Below, one piece after another: positions 13,488-21,937 of a stretch of DNA of 64,000 bases. Under the pieces are notes generated by a model. The model worked only from the letters and a program-made list of their open reading frames with translations, had not been told where the DNA came from and searched no databases. The position numbers and the translations under genes were made by a program. The DNA is taken from NCBI GenBank assembly GCA_021736445.1, contig JAIPGA010000003.1, positions 1 to 64,000 of the forward strand, written 5' to 3'. Every line of letters begins with the position of its first letter. Positions within the stretch are counted from its first letter, which is position 1. The stretch is from Synergistales bacterium (GTDB taxonomy: Bacteria; Synergistota; Synergistia; Synergistales; Aminiphilaceae).

Positions 13488-14097
13488 ATCGATCATTCCT
13501 CGTTATAACGAGAGGACATACGTGATCTCCTCCATCTTCTCCCACGGCCATCCGAAGGATGGCGAGATCCTCCCATCCGGCGATCACCCCACGCTCTCCG
13601 AGCGCCTTGACCAGCGATGACACGCTGCGCTGGGGATCGTTCACCAGCATCCGGAAGGCCCCTCCCCGCTCCTGCCAGGCGCTGCAGCCCTTCCAGGGGA
13701 CACCCTCCGCCTGGAACAGCCTGCGCATCGCCGCCATGGCTTCTGCCGAAAAGGGAGCCAGGAGATACTCTGCAAGGCGGCACCGCTTGTTCAGGGCGGC
13801 GCCGTCAACCTCATTGTAGTCGGTAATCATCAGTCCGGAGGGCAGTTCGTCGCTCATCCTCCCCATGGCTTCCCGGCTCCACGATTCGAGCCAGATCTCC
13901 ACCGGTTCGGCAAGCCCCACCACACCGACAGGGAGAGCCGGGCCGAGGCTGAGCTTCGGTTTCGGTGAGAATCCCTCGGTATAGCGGGGCGTCATCCCGG
14001 CACGCCGGGCCGCACGGGCAAAGATCGGAGGCAGCTCCACGTGGGAAATGAAGACGGCGCGCCGCCGTTTCTGATAGAGGAAACGGAGCCGGACCAT
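13474..14097 (-). CDS. TIGR03936/DUF2344 family protein, partner of radical SAM gene
   Basis: A 207-aa protein opening MVRLRFLYQKRRRAVFISH and then RYTEGFSPKPKLSLGPALPV, the hallmark of the DUF2344/TIGR03936 family. In many bacteria this domain is fused to the C terminus of the B12-binding-like radical SAM protein; here the two are separate genes with a 1-base gap. Function is not established; constant linkage to radical SAM and RNase G genes suggests RNA or ribosome modification, which is inference. ATG 14097 lies just past the previous stop with GGAGG inside the upstream gene end. Confidence 0.85.
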   Translation of the reverse strand: MVRLRFLYQKRRRAVFISHVELPPIFARAARRAGMTPRYTEGFSPKPKLSLGPALPVGVVGLAEPVEIWLESWSREAMGRMSDELPSGLMITDYNEVDGAALNKRCRLAEYLLAPFSAEAMAAMRRLFQAEGVPWKGCSAWQERGGAFRMLVNDPQRSVSSLVKALGERGVIAGWEDLAILRMAVGEDGGDHVCPLVITRNDRYGIE

Positions 14098-14098
14098 C

Positions 14099-15931
14099 CT
14101 ACCCCTCCTCCCCGGGGACCGGGCAGAGACGCCCCTGGAGACCGCAGAGGTTGCAGCCCTCCCAGCGGCAGTCGCCGGTGGGCGCTCCCCTGTAGGCCCG
14201 TTCCCGTTCGCGCAGGAGAAAGGCCTTGTCCACACCGGTGTCGATATGATCCCAGGGAAGGGCCTGCTCTGTGGAACGCTCCGCCAGGCAGGCGGCGGGG
14301 TCGACGCCGCAGGCGGCGAAGGCCTCGTCCCAGAGCGAGATATCGAAGCATTCGCTCCAGCCGTCGAAGCGCGCGCCTCTCCGCCAGGCCGCCTCGATCA
14401 CGTCGGCGATCCGCCGGCCGCCCCGGGCGATCGCGCCTTCCAGAACGGTCTGTTCGGGTTCGTGGTACTTCACCGCCACCTTGCGGTTCCGGTTGCATCC
14501 CTGCAGGAACCGTCCCTTGCGGCGCAATTCCTCCCGGCTGTTCTGGGCCTCCCACTGAAAGGGGGTGTGGGGCTTGGGGACAAAGCCGGCCACGGAGACA
14601 TGGACCCGGGCCCGCCTGGTGTGCCTGGCGCCGATCTGCTGGACCTGCCGGGCCAGTTTGACGATGGCCTCCAGCTCCTCGTCGGTCTCCGTGGGGAGCC
14701 CCATCATGAAGTAGAGCTTCAGGTGCTCCCATCCCCCGGCGAAGGCCCGCTCGGCGGCGTCCAGTACGGCGTCGTCAGTGACCCCCTTGTTGATCACATC
14801 CCGCAGCCGCTGTGTCCCCGCCTCGGGGGCGAAGGTGAGACCGCTCTTCCGCATACCGTCCAGACGGGCCGCCAGCTCCACGGAGAAGGCGTCGACCCGG
14901 AGGCTGGGCAGACTCAGCCGGATGTTGCGCTCCCGGAGCCAGGGTTCGAGGAGGCCCAGAAGCTCCTCCAGTTCGGAGTAGTCGCAGGTGGCCAGGGAGA
15001 CCAGCCCAATCTCGTCGTAGCCTGTGGTCTCGGCAAGGCGCCGCACCGCGTCGGCGATCACCTCGGGCGAACGCTCCCGCACCGGCCGATAGACCATGCC
15101 GGCCTGGCAGAAGCGGCAGCCCCTGGTACAGCCGCGGAATGCCTCCACGGCAGCACGGTCGTGGACGATATCCATGGTGGGCACCACCATGTCGTCGGGA
15201 AGAAAGGCGCGTTCCAGATCCTCCACGATCCGCCGCCGGACCGGGAATGTCTGCCTGCCGTCCAGGGCCCTGACGGCCCCGCCGGCGTCGGCCCGGGAGA
15301 AAAGCGGTACGTAGAGCCCCGGCAGCCGCGCGGCCGCCTCCAGCCGTTCCTCCCGTCCGGCGCCTCTGGTCTCCCTGAGACACCACAGCAGCTCCGGAAG
15401 GAGTTCCTCGGCATCTCCGGCGACAATGGCATCGAAGAAGGGGGCCGAGGCCTCGGGAGCCAGCGCCCCGGGCCCTCCGGCGATCACCAGCGGATCTCCA
15501 TCCTCCCGCCGTTCCGCCCGCAGAGGGATTCCGCCGAGATCAAGCATGGTCAGGATGTTGGTGGTGTTCAGCTCGTACTGCAGACTGAACCCCACAACAT
15601 CGAAATCGCAGAGCGGACGCTCCCCTTCCAGAGAAACCAGAGGCCATCCTTTGGACCGCAGCTCCGCTTCCATGTCCACCCAGGGGCAGTAGGCCCGCTC
15701 GGCGTCGGCGAAGGGGAGCCGCCGTATCAGCTGGTAGAGAATGGTGTAGCCCAGGAAACTCATGCCCACCTCGTAGACATCGGGAAAGGCGAGGCAGACC
15801 CGAAGGGGATCGCTTTCGCCGCCCTTCGGCGGCGGCGCACCGTGTTCGCCCCCGATATAGCGGGCCGGTCGCCTGACCCGCGACAGCAGCGCCCGCAGGG
15901 GGTCGCCGAATTCCGGATATCGCTGTAACAC
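14099..15931 (-). CDS. Radical SAM protein of the TIGR03960 type
   Basis: A 610-aa protein with a B12-binding-like N-terminal region (about 45-190, containing FPDVYEVGMSFLG). A radical SAM core follows, with the cluster-binding motif CTRGCRFCQ near residue 260. A helical tail ends in CRWEGCNLCGLQGRLC, which could hold a second iron-sulfur cluster or zinc. GTG 15931 is chosen for its GGGAGG eight bases upstream; an in-frame GTG at 15970 has no ribosome site. The DUF2344 partner follows after one base. The reaction is unknown. The gene is 48 bp downstream of rodA. Confidence 0.87.
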   Translation of the reverse strand: MLQRYPEFGDPLRALLSRVRRPARYIGGEHGAPPPKGGESDPLRVCLAFPDVYEVGMSFLGYTILYQLIRRLPFADAERAYCPWVDMEAELRSKGWPLVSLEGERPLCDFDVVGFSLQYELNTTNILTMLDLGGIPLRAERREDGDPLVIAGGPGALAPEASAPFFDAIVAGDAEELLPELLWCLRETRGAGREERLEAAARLPGLYVPLFSRADAGGAVRALDGRQTFPVRRRIVEDLERAFLPDDMVVPTMDIVHDRAAVEAFRGCTRGCRFCQAGMVYRPVRERSPEVIADAVRRLAETTGYDEIGLVSLATCDYSELEELLGLLEPWLRERNIRLSLPSLRVDAFSVELAARLDGMRKSGLTFAPEAGTQRLRDVINKGVTDDAVLDAAERAFAGGWEHLKLYFMMGLPTETDEELEAIVKLARQVQQIGARHTRRARVHVSVAGFVPKPHTPFQWEAQNSREELRRKGRFLQGCNRNRKVAVKYHEPEQTVLEGAIARGGRRIADVIEAAWRRGARFDGWSECFDISLWDEAFAACGVDPAACLAERSTEQALPWDHIDTGVDKAFLLRERERAYRGAPTGDCRWEGCNLCGLQGRLCPVPGEEG

Positions 15932-15979
15932 TAGGCTGTCCTCCCATCGACAGGCACGCTGGAGACCCACAGGGTCCCG

Positions 15980-17083
15980 TTATTCATACTGCCGCTGTAC
16001 CTCCACATAGACACTCTGGACCAGTCCCAGGGCGATACCCAAAGCGAGGAGCGCACTGCCGCCATAGCTCAGAAAGGGAAGGGGCAGTCCGGTAATGGGC
16101 GCCAGTCCCATGCTCATGGCGACACACTCCATCAGCTGGAACCAGATCCAGGCGGCGATACAGCCTGTCATGACCTTGCTCCGCAGATCCCGCGTCTTGA
16201 TGCCGGCGCGCATGATCCTCCACAGGAGCAAACCGAAGAGAATGAGGACCGTCGTCGTCCCGATAAAGCCGTTCTCCTCGGCGAAGACGCTGAAGATGAA
16301 GTCGGTGTGCGGCTCGGGCAGAAAGCGCAGTTTGCTCTGTGTTCCTTCCAGGAACCCCTTGCCGAGGAGCCCCCCCGATCCGACGGCAATCCGGGACTGG
16401 ATGACATTGTACCCGGCGCCCAGGGGATCGATATGGGGATTGATGAAGACCAGCAACCGCAGCCGCTGGTATTCACGCAGCAGCTGCCACCCCACCGGCA
16501 GGAGGAGGAGAACGCCCCCCATCAACCCTCCCAGATAGAGCATCGGGCTTCCGGCGAGAAAGACCGCCACCAGCGTCATGACGGCGTAGACACCGGCGCT
16601 TCCGAGATCCGGCTGGGCAAGCACCAGAACCCCGCCGAGTCCGGCGACGGCGAGCACAAGCAGAAAGTTCGCGCCGCTGGTCGGGGGATGGCGCGAGAGG
16701 TGTTTGCCCAGAACCAGCGCCAGAACAACCTTCCCGAATTCCGAAGGCTGCAGCGTGAAGGGGCCGATGGCCACCCAGCTCTTCGCACCGTGGGAGCTGA
16801 TCCCCACGACAAGCACCCAGACCATCACCAGGAGGAGGAGCCAGTAGAGCTGGTAGGCTATGCGGAGCGCCTCCCGGTGCCCCACCCGGAGCGTCACCAG
16901 CAGAGCGATCAGGGAAAGGACCCCCCAGACACCCTGACGCAGCGCGTAGCTCTGCCCTGTCCCGTAGGCCGCACTGTAGACGGAAACGACACCGATCATG
17001 AACAGCGAACCGGCGATCAAAAGCATCCAGAAATCCATCGCCAGCAGTCGCTCGAGGAATGTGGTTTCGCGATTATGTTCCAT
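15980..17083 (-). CDS. rodA: Rod-shape SEDS glycosyltransferase RodA
   Basis: Integral-membrane peptidoglycan polymerase of the elongasome, working with PBP2 (18944-20677) and MreBCD. The 367-aa protein has about ten membrane helices, with WVAIGPFTLQPSEFGKVVLA near residue 105, QSRIAVGSGGLLGKGFLEGTQ split around the periplasmic loop near 240, and the C-terminal LPLPFLSYGGSALLALG. ATG 17083 lies inside the end of minE (11-bp overlap), so translation is probably coupled. A second SEDS candidate, ftsW, is not in the window; the close link to mrdA and mreBCD supports rodA. Confidence 0.95.
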   Translation of the reverse strand: MEHNRETTFLERLLAMDFWMLLIAGSLFMIGVVSVYSAAYGTGQSYALRQGVWGVLSLIALLVTLRVGHREALRIAYQLYWLLLLVMVWVLVVGISSHGAKSWVAIGPFTLQPSEFGKVVLALVLGKHLSRHPPTSGANFLLVLAVAGLGGVLVLAQPDLGSAGVYAVMTLVAVFLAGSPMLYLGGLMGGVLLLLPVGWQLLREYQRLRLLVFINPHIDPLGAGYNVIQSRIAVGSGGLLGKGFLEGTQSKLRFLPEPHTDFIFSVFAEENGFIGTTTVLILFGLLLWRIMRAGIKTRDLRSKVMTGCIAAWIWFQLMECVAMSMGLAPITGLPLPFLSYGGSALLALGIALGLVQSVYVEVQRQYE

Positions 17084-17354
17084 TACCCGTGATTCCGCTG
17101 AAACCCCGTTTGACCTTCCGCACCGGGATATTGGCGACCAGAGCGACGGAACGGTCTTCGCGTTCGAGCTGCAGTTCGATGTTCCGCTCGTCAATCTCCA
17201 TATAGGAGCTGATCACCTCGATCAGATCGTTCCGCAGCCGCTCCATGGCCTCGCCGGAGATATCCGAGCGGTCGTGGATGAGCACAAGCTGCAGCCGCTC
17301 CTTGGCGTCGTTCTTTGAGCCCTTCGCCCCGAAAAGGCGCGATATCAGTGACAT
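17073..17354 (-). CDS. minE: Cell-division topological factor MinE
   Basis: A 93-aa protein that stimulates MinD ATPase and drives Min oscillation. The N-terminal membrane-binding segment MSLISRLFGAKGS, the anti-MinCD stretch AKERLQLVLIHDRSD, and the C-terminal dimerisation domain (EIDERNIELQLERED...VALVANIPV) are complete. It lies 20 bp after minD and overlaps rodA. The presence of MinE, rather than DivIVA/MinJ, implies an oscillating Min system. Confidence 0.95.
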   Translation of the reverse strand: MSLISRLFGAKGSKNDAKERLQLVLIHDRSDISGEAMERLRNDLIEVISSYMEIDERNIELQLEREDRSVALVANIPVRKVKRGFSGITGNGT

Positions 17355-17374
17355 TCCCGTACCCCCAGACGGCC

Positions 17375-18175
17375 CTAGAGGCCGAAGAGTTCCTTCACCT
17401 TGCCGAAGACGCCGCCCTTGGCGCGTTCCACAAGATCCATAAAGGGGATGTCCTCGCCGATCAGGCGGGACCCGATATTGGTGAAGGCTTTGGTCGCCGG
17501 CGAGTGCCCCCTCATCGTCAACGGTTCGCCCTTGTTGCTGGAGGTCAGCACCCTGTCGTCCTCCGGAATGATACCCACAAGCTCGATGGCCAGGATATCG
17601 AGGACATCGGGGACATCGAGCATGTCGCCCTTCTTGACCATCCCCGGCCGGATCCTGTTCAGGACCAGACGGATCGGCGACTTGCCCATGGACTCCAGCA
17701 ATCCGATAATCCGGTCGGCGTCGCGGACCGAGGCGACCTCCGGCGTGGCGACCACAATCGCTTCGTCGGCGGCCACGGCGGCGTTCCGAAAGCCGCTCTC
17801 GATTCCGGCCGGGCTGTCGACCAGCACGAAATCGAAATCCCTTTTCAGGGCTTCACCGAGCTCCTCCATCTCTTCCGCTTTGATGGCATCCTTGGTCCGG
17901 GTCTGGGCCGCCGGAAGCAGATGGAGGTTCGGGACCCGCTTGTCCCGCACAAGCGCCTGATGGAGCTTGCAATTCCCCTCTACATAATCCACTATGGTGT
18001 AGACAATCCTGTTTTCGAGCCCCAGCATGACATCCAGGTTCCTGAGCCCGATATCGGCGTCGATGGCGGCGACCTTGTACCCGCGGCTCGCCAGCGATAC
18101 CGACAGATTGGCGGTGAGAGTGGTCTTGCCGACGCCTCCCTTGCCCGACGTCACCACGATAACCCGTGAATCCAT
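17375..18175 (-). CDS. minD: Septum-site ATPase MinD
   Basis: A 266-aa ParA/MinD-family ATPase that recruits MinC to the membrane. The deviant Walker A SGKGGVGKTT lies at residues 10-19, followed by the switch segment DADIGLRNLDVMLG and Walker B FDFVLVDSPAG. The C terminus FGKVKELFGL forms the amphipathic membrane-targeting helix. ATG 18175 has GGAGGT about eight bases upstream. An in-frame upstream extension is open but lacks ribosome-site support. The 63 bp to minC is the longest gap in the whole 27-kb run. Confidence 0.96.
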   Translation of the reverse strand: MDSRVIVVTSGKGGVGKTTLTANLSVSLASRGYKVAAIDADIGLRNLDVMLGLENRIVYTIVDYVEGNCKLHQALVRDKRVPNLHLLPAAQTRTKDAIKAEEMEELGEALKRDFDFVLVDSPAGIESGFRNAAVAADEAIVVATPEVASVRDADRIIGLLESMGKSPIRLVLNRIRPGMVKKGDMLDVPDVLDILAIELVGIIPEDDRVLTSSNKGEPLTMRGHSPATKAFTNIGSRLIGEDIPFMDLVERAKGGVFGKVKELFGL

Positions 18176-18238
18176 CCTCTGTACCTCCCCCTGAGCAGTT
18201 GCTGCCTTCGTCTGCTTCCTCACTCCACGCCGACCCGG

Positions 18239-18928
18239 CTATTCCGGAAGAAACCGAACCACAAAGGATTCCTCCTCCAGTGAGACGAGCACAGCGCTCC
18301 GCCACCAGGAAACGCCCTCGTCCAGGTAGCTTACCTTGTCGGCGATTCGGGCCTGAGGAGCCTCAAAGGAACCACAGATCAGCGAGCTTCCGCTGTTCCC
18401 GTAACACCCCGCGTGGGCGACACCCTGGAGCCGGCCCCATACCACGATGCTGCCGCCGGCGTAGACCTCGGCGCCGTCGTTGACATGCCCCAGCAGCACC
18501 ACATCTCCTCCATGTTCCACCCGCTGTCCGGAGCGAAGAGACCGATACACGTAGAGCGTTCCGGCCGCCGGGTGCGGCTGCGTTCCCGTCGATTCGGGCT
18601 GTTGGTCCGGTTCGCCCACAACGCATCCCGCTCCCCGCAGGAGCGCCAGGGTCGCCACCGAGTAGGAGACCCAGGCGATCACCTTCAAACCTGTCTTCCA
18701 CACGAAGCGGCGGAGCAGCAGAGAGAGTTCCTCGGCCTCGTATTCCCTCGCCTGCAGGTCGATCACCGCCTCGGCTCCCTCAAGAAGCTGCGCCGCCTCG
18801 GCGGAAAGCAGATCGATCTCCTCCCGGAGCTCCTGGAGGGTCAGATCCTCCCGGATGGTCACCCGTACGCCGTTTTTGTCTCCCTTGAGCAGTATTCCTG
18901 CCTGCTCCCTCGATTCCGTGCTCCGCAT
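18239..18928 (-). CDS. minC: Septum-site inhibitor MinC
   Basis: A 229-aa inhibitor of FtsZ assembly, activated at the poles by MinD. Residues 1-105 form the weaker-conserved FtsZ-binding domain. A Pro/Gln-rich linker (about 106-122) follows. The C-terminal beta-helix has the family repeats GQRVEHGGDVVLLGHVNDGA, EVYAGGSIVVWGRLQGVAHA, and the A-C-F-like tail SLICGSFEAPQARIA. ATG 18928 has GGAGGG nine bases upstream and is 15 bp after the mrdA stop. Confidence 0.93.
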   Translation of the reverse strand: MRSTESREQAGILLKGDKNGVRVTIREDLTLQELREEIDLLSAEAAQLLEGAEAVIDLQAREYEAEELSLLLRRFVWKTGLKVIAWVSYSVATLALLRGAGCVVGEPDQQPESTGTQPHPAAGTLYVYRSLRSGQRVEHGGDVVLLGHVNDGAEVYAGGSIVVWGRLQGVAHAGCYGNSGSSLICGSFEAPQARIADKVSYLDEGVSWWRSAVLVSLEEESFVVRFLPE

Positions 18929-18943
18929 TGCCTGCAGCCCTCC

Positions 18944-20677
18944 TTACCTGCCCCTGCATAGGTAGGCGAGCATCTTGCCCACCAGCGGGCTCGCCGCCCT
19001 GCTTCCGTGTCCGCCTCCCTCAACCAGAGCCACGGCGACATACCGGGGATCCTCCACGGGCGCATAGCCGACAAACCAGGCATGGTCCTCTCCGTGGGGA
19101 TTCTGGGCCGTCCCGGTCTTGCCCGCCACGGAGACACCGAACTGCCCGGCACGCTCGCCTGTCCCCCCGGGTTCCACCACCTCGATCATCCCTTCCTGCA
19201 CGGCCGAAAGGACCTGCTCGGGGATGCCCACAGGCACCCCCTCCTTCTGATGCCGTCGGCCCAGATATGGTTGCACGAGGGTTCCGCCGTTGGCAATCGC
19301 TGCGTAGACACAGGCCATCTGGAGCGGCGTCACCAGCAGGTAGCCCTGCCCGATGACGTAGTTGGCCGTATCGCCGGGATACCAGGATTCCCCGATCTGT
19401 TTTTGCTTCCAGCTCCTGCCGGGGGCGTTCCCGGCCTTCTCGCCCGGAAGATCGATCCCGGTCCGACGCCCCAGACCAAAACGCTCCGCCCAGCTGTGGA
19501 GGGCGTCGATGCCGGTCCGCAGTCCCAGCTCGTAGAAGTACACGTCACAGGAATCCCGGATCGCCTCGATGACGTTCTCGCTGCCGTGCCCCCAGCTCTG
19601 CCAGCATTTGAATGTCCGGTTGCCGATCTTCAGATAGCCGGGACAGTGGAAGCGGGTATGCCTGGTCACGGCCCCTTCGGCCAGGCCGGCGACAGCAGAT
19701 ATGGCCTTGAAGGGCGACGCCGGCGGATAGGTGCCGCCCACTCCCCTGTTCAGCATCGGCCTGTCTTCGGCGACCACAAGGTCCTTCCACTCCGACTCCA
19801 CGATGCCCCAGGTCAGAGGGTTGACGTCGAAGGGCGGTGCCGAATAGAGCACATGCACCGCTCCGGTACGGACGTCCAGCGCCACGATGGCGCCCTTTCT
19901 GTCTTCCAGAAGCCTGGCGGCCAGCCGCTGGGCCCCGAGATCAAGCGTGAGATGGATATCCTCACCGGCCGCCGGCTCTTTGTAGGCCACCCGCTTCAAC
20001 CGTCTTCCCCCGGCATCCACCTCGATGGCCTCCTCGCCGGGCACCCCCCGAAGCGCATCCTCGTAGTACCGCTCGATCCCGGTCTTCCCGATATCATCAC
20101 CGCCCCGGTACGTCCCCTCCTGCCCCTGGGACTGGAGTTCCTGCTGGGTGATCTCACCGACATAGCCGGTGACATGGGCGGTCAGATCACCGAATGGATA
20201 GGTGCGGCGCCACACGGGATAGGGGAAGAGAAAGCGCGGAAAGTCCGGATCCGCCAGCATACCGGCGATCTGCGGCATGGTGAGGTTCGACACCAGGGTC
20301 ACCGCCCGATAGGGCGTCCAGTACTGGCGCTTGATTCTTCCTTCCAGCCTGTCGGCCTCCAGGAACACGCCGTGGTCCTGAAAGAAGCCGGCGATCCGCT
20401 GAAGGCGGTCCGGCGAACGCAGGTTCAAGGGATACCCGCGTATGTCGTAGGTGCGGACATTCTGGGCCAGGGCCAGGTTGTTCCGGTCATAGACCTGTCC
20501 CCTCTGCGGCGGAACCCGGATCAGGCGGAGCCTGTTGTTGGCGGCAAGCCGGACGTATCGATCGGCTCGGGCGATCTGAAAGGAAAAGAGCGCTGCAACG
20601 AGCAGCACGATACAGGCGAGCATGACAAAGAGCCACGCCACCAGCCTGCCGTCCATACTGAGGCGCTTAGGGTGCAC
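18944..20677 (-). CDS. mrdA: Penicillin-binding protein 2 (elongasome transpeptidase)
   Basis: Class B transpeptidase that crosslinks side-wall peptidoglycan with RodA. The 577-aa protein has one N-terminal membrane anchor (residues about 12-34) and a pedestal domain. The transpeptidase catalytic SPFK holds Ser321 and Lys324, followed by SCD (376-378) and KTG (520-522). SPFK differs from the usual STFK or STMK but keeps the SxxK pattern. GTG 20677 is chosen for GGAGG upstream and overlaps mreD by 11 bp; ATG 20656 is possible but has no ribosome site. Confidence 0.95.
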   Translation of the reverse strand: MHPKRLSMDGRLVAWLFVMLACIVLLVAALFSFQIARADRYVRLAANNRLRLIRVPPQRGQVYDRNNLALAQNVRTYDIRGYPLNLRSPDRLQRIAGFFQDHGVFLEADRLEGRIKRQYWTPYRAVTLVSNLTMPQIAGMLADPDFPRFLFPYPVWRRTYPFGDLTAHVTGYVGEITQQELQSQGQEGTYRGGDDIGKTGIERYYEDALRGVPGEEAIEVDAGGRRLKRVAYKEPAAGEDIHLTLDLGAQRLAARLLEDRKGAIVALDVRTGAVHVLYSAPPFDVNPLTWGIVESEWKDLVVAEDRPMLNRGVGGTYPPASPFKAISAVAGLAEGAVTRHTRFHCPGYLKIGNRTFKCWQSWGHGSENVIEAIRDSCDVYFYELGLRTGIDALHSWAERFGLGRRTGIDLPGEKAGNAPGRSWKQKQIGESWYPGDTANYVIGQGYLLVTPLQMACVYAAIANGGTLVQPYLGRRHQKEGVPVGIPEQVLSAVQEGMIEVVEPGGTGERAGQFGVSVAGKTGTAQNPHGEDHAWFVGYAPVEDPRYVAVALVEGGGHGSRAASPLVGKMLAYLCRGR

Positions 20678-21128
20678 GGAAGGGACCCTCCTTGCGCATC
20701 AGCCACATCCCGCCCTGAACAAGAAAGGGAAGCGCCATCAGCTGCTGCAGGATCAGCAGGAGCAGCGTATCGCGTTCGGGAAAGTCCAGAAGAAGCACCC
20801 TGGTGGTTCCCGCGGCACAGTGGCAGCCTCCGGCGATCAGGACAACGATCATCGCCGTCCGGGCCTGACGGGGGATGGCGCTCCAGATACCGAACCCAAC
20901 CGTCAAAATGGCGACGTAGAGAACCGAGGTGAATCCCGGAAGCCCGCTCCATCGCAGATCCCAGAGCAGGCCTCCGAGAAAGGCGCTCCAGATCAGGGTG
21001 CTCAGGTCGTATTCCTCTGTAACCCCCTGAAAAAACAGAGCAAGGAAAAAGAGCTCCGGCACAAAGAATCCCCGGGCAAGAAGCACCTGGAGCAGATCCT
21101 GGGCATACCAAAAGAACGCGAGCCACAT
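20667..21128 (-). CDS. mreD: Rod-shape protein MreD
   Basis: A 153-aa hydrophobic protein with about five membrane helices, the MreD component of the elongasome. Sequence conservation in this family is low. Identification rests on the hydropathy, the length, and the position between mreC and mrdA. ATG 21128 overlaps the mreC stop (TGATG) and the stop overlaps mrdA. Confidence 0.85.
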   Translation of the reverse strand: MWLAFFWYAQDLLQVLLARGFFVPELFFLALFFQGVTEEYDLSTLIWSAFLGGLLWDLRWSGLPGFTSVLYVAILTVGFGIWSAIPRQARTAMIVVLIAGGCHCAAGTTRVLLLDFPERDTLLLLILQQLMALPFLVQGGMWLMRKEGPFRAP

Positions 21129-21913
21129 CAGGGCCGATCTCCCCTCTTCACCAGCACCTGCACAGCGTAGAGGCGGGAGAAGGTGCTCTCCGCCGCCACA
21201 CCGTAGGGACGGAGGCCTGCCGTTTCAACGCCCGGTTCACGCACCGCACCCACAGGAATCCCCGGGGGGAAGACCTCGCCCACCAGTGCCGTGGAGAGAT
21301 GCATCCCCTCTTCGAGCTCCCTGTCGGGGGGGATAAACCGGAGGACCACGCCACCCCGGTTGTCTCCCTGGACAACGCCGAGATCCCTGGTTTCCTCGAC
21401 CACCACGGGAATGCTGAGCCCCGAAGAGGTCAGCAATTCCACCCAGGCAAAGGATCTCCCCACATCAACCACCCGGCCGACCAGCTTCCCCTTGTTCAAC
21501 ACCGGATCCCCGATACCGACCCCCTGGCGGGTTCCTGCATCGACGCGGAGCCGCTGCCACCATTGGTGGGGATACCGCAGATCCACCATGGCCGTCACCA
21601 GATGGGGCCGCGCAAGGGGCTCCACGTTCGGCCTCTGTTCGGTCAGCGCTCTCCGCAGAGCGAGATTCTCCTGTTCCAGCTTCTCTATGTGGCGCATATA
21701 GTCGGTACGTTCGGCGTTCCAGCGGTAGATCGCCACCGCCCCTTCACGGAGAGCCTTCGCCGGGTATTCGGGGACAGCCAGCACGACTGTCACCGTATTC
21801 ACGGCATCCCTCGTTCCGGCAAACTGCAACGAACAGCCCAGCAGAACAAGGCCGGCGATGCAGGCGATCAGGCTATGCGCCCAGGGCGACTGGATCCCCT
21901 CCCAACGCATCAT
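21128..21913 (-). CDS. mreC: Rod-shape protein MreC
   Basis: A 261-aa periplasmic scaffold with one N-terminal membrane helix (residues about 12-30). A coiled coil (about 65-95, YMRHIEKLEQENLALRRAL) is followed by the MreC beta domain containing GIGDPVLNKGKLVGRVVDVG and VQGDNRGGVVLRFIP. It links MreB in the cytoplasm to PBP2 outside. ATG 21913 is followed at once by a second ATG; the ribosome site is weak. It begins 24 bp after the mreB stop. Confidence 0.92.
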   Translation of the reverse strand: MMRWEGIQSPWAHSLIACIAGLVLLGCSLQFAGTRDAVNTVTVVLAVPEYPAKALREGAVAIYRWNAERTDYMRHIEKLEQENLALRRALTEQRPNVEPLARPHLVTAMVDLRYPHQWWQRLRVDAGTRQGVGIGDPVLNKGKLVGRVVDVGRSFAWVELLTSSGLSIPVVVEETRDLGVVQGDNRGGVVLRFIPPDRELEEGMHLSTALVGEVFPPGIPVGAVREPGVETAGLRPYGVAAESTFSRLYAVQVLVKRGDRP

Positions 21914-21937
21914 GGTCTCTCTACCGGCGGACCGGCA

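Noticed and set aside
15932-15970. N-terminal extension of the radical SAM protein from GTG 15970
   Set aside because: No ribosome site before it, whereas GTG 15931 has GGGAGG eight bases upstream and fits the usual family start.
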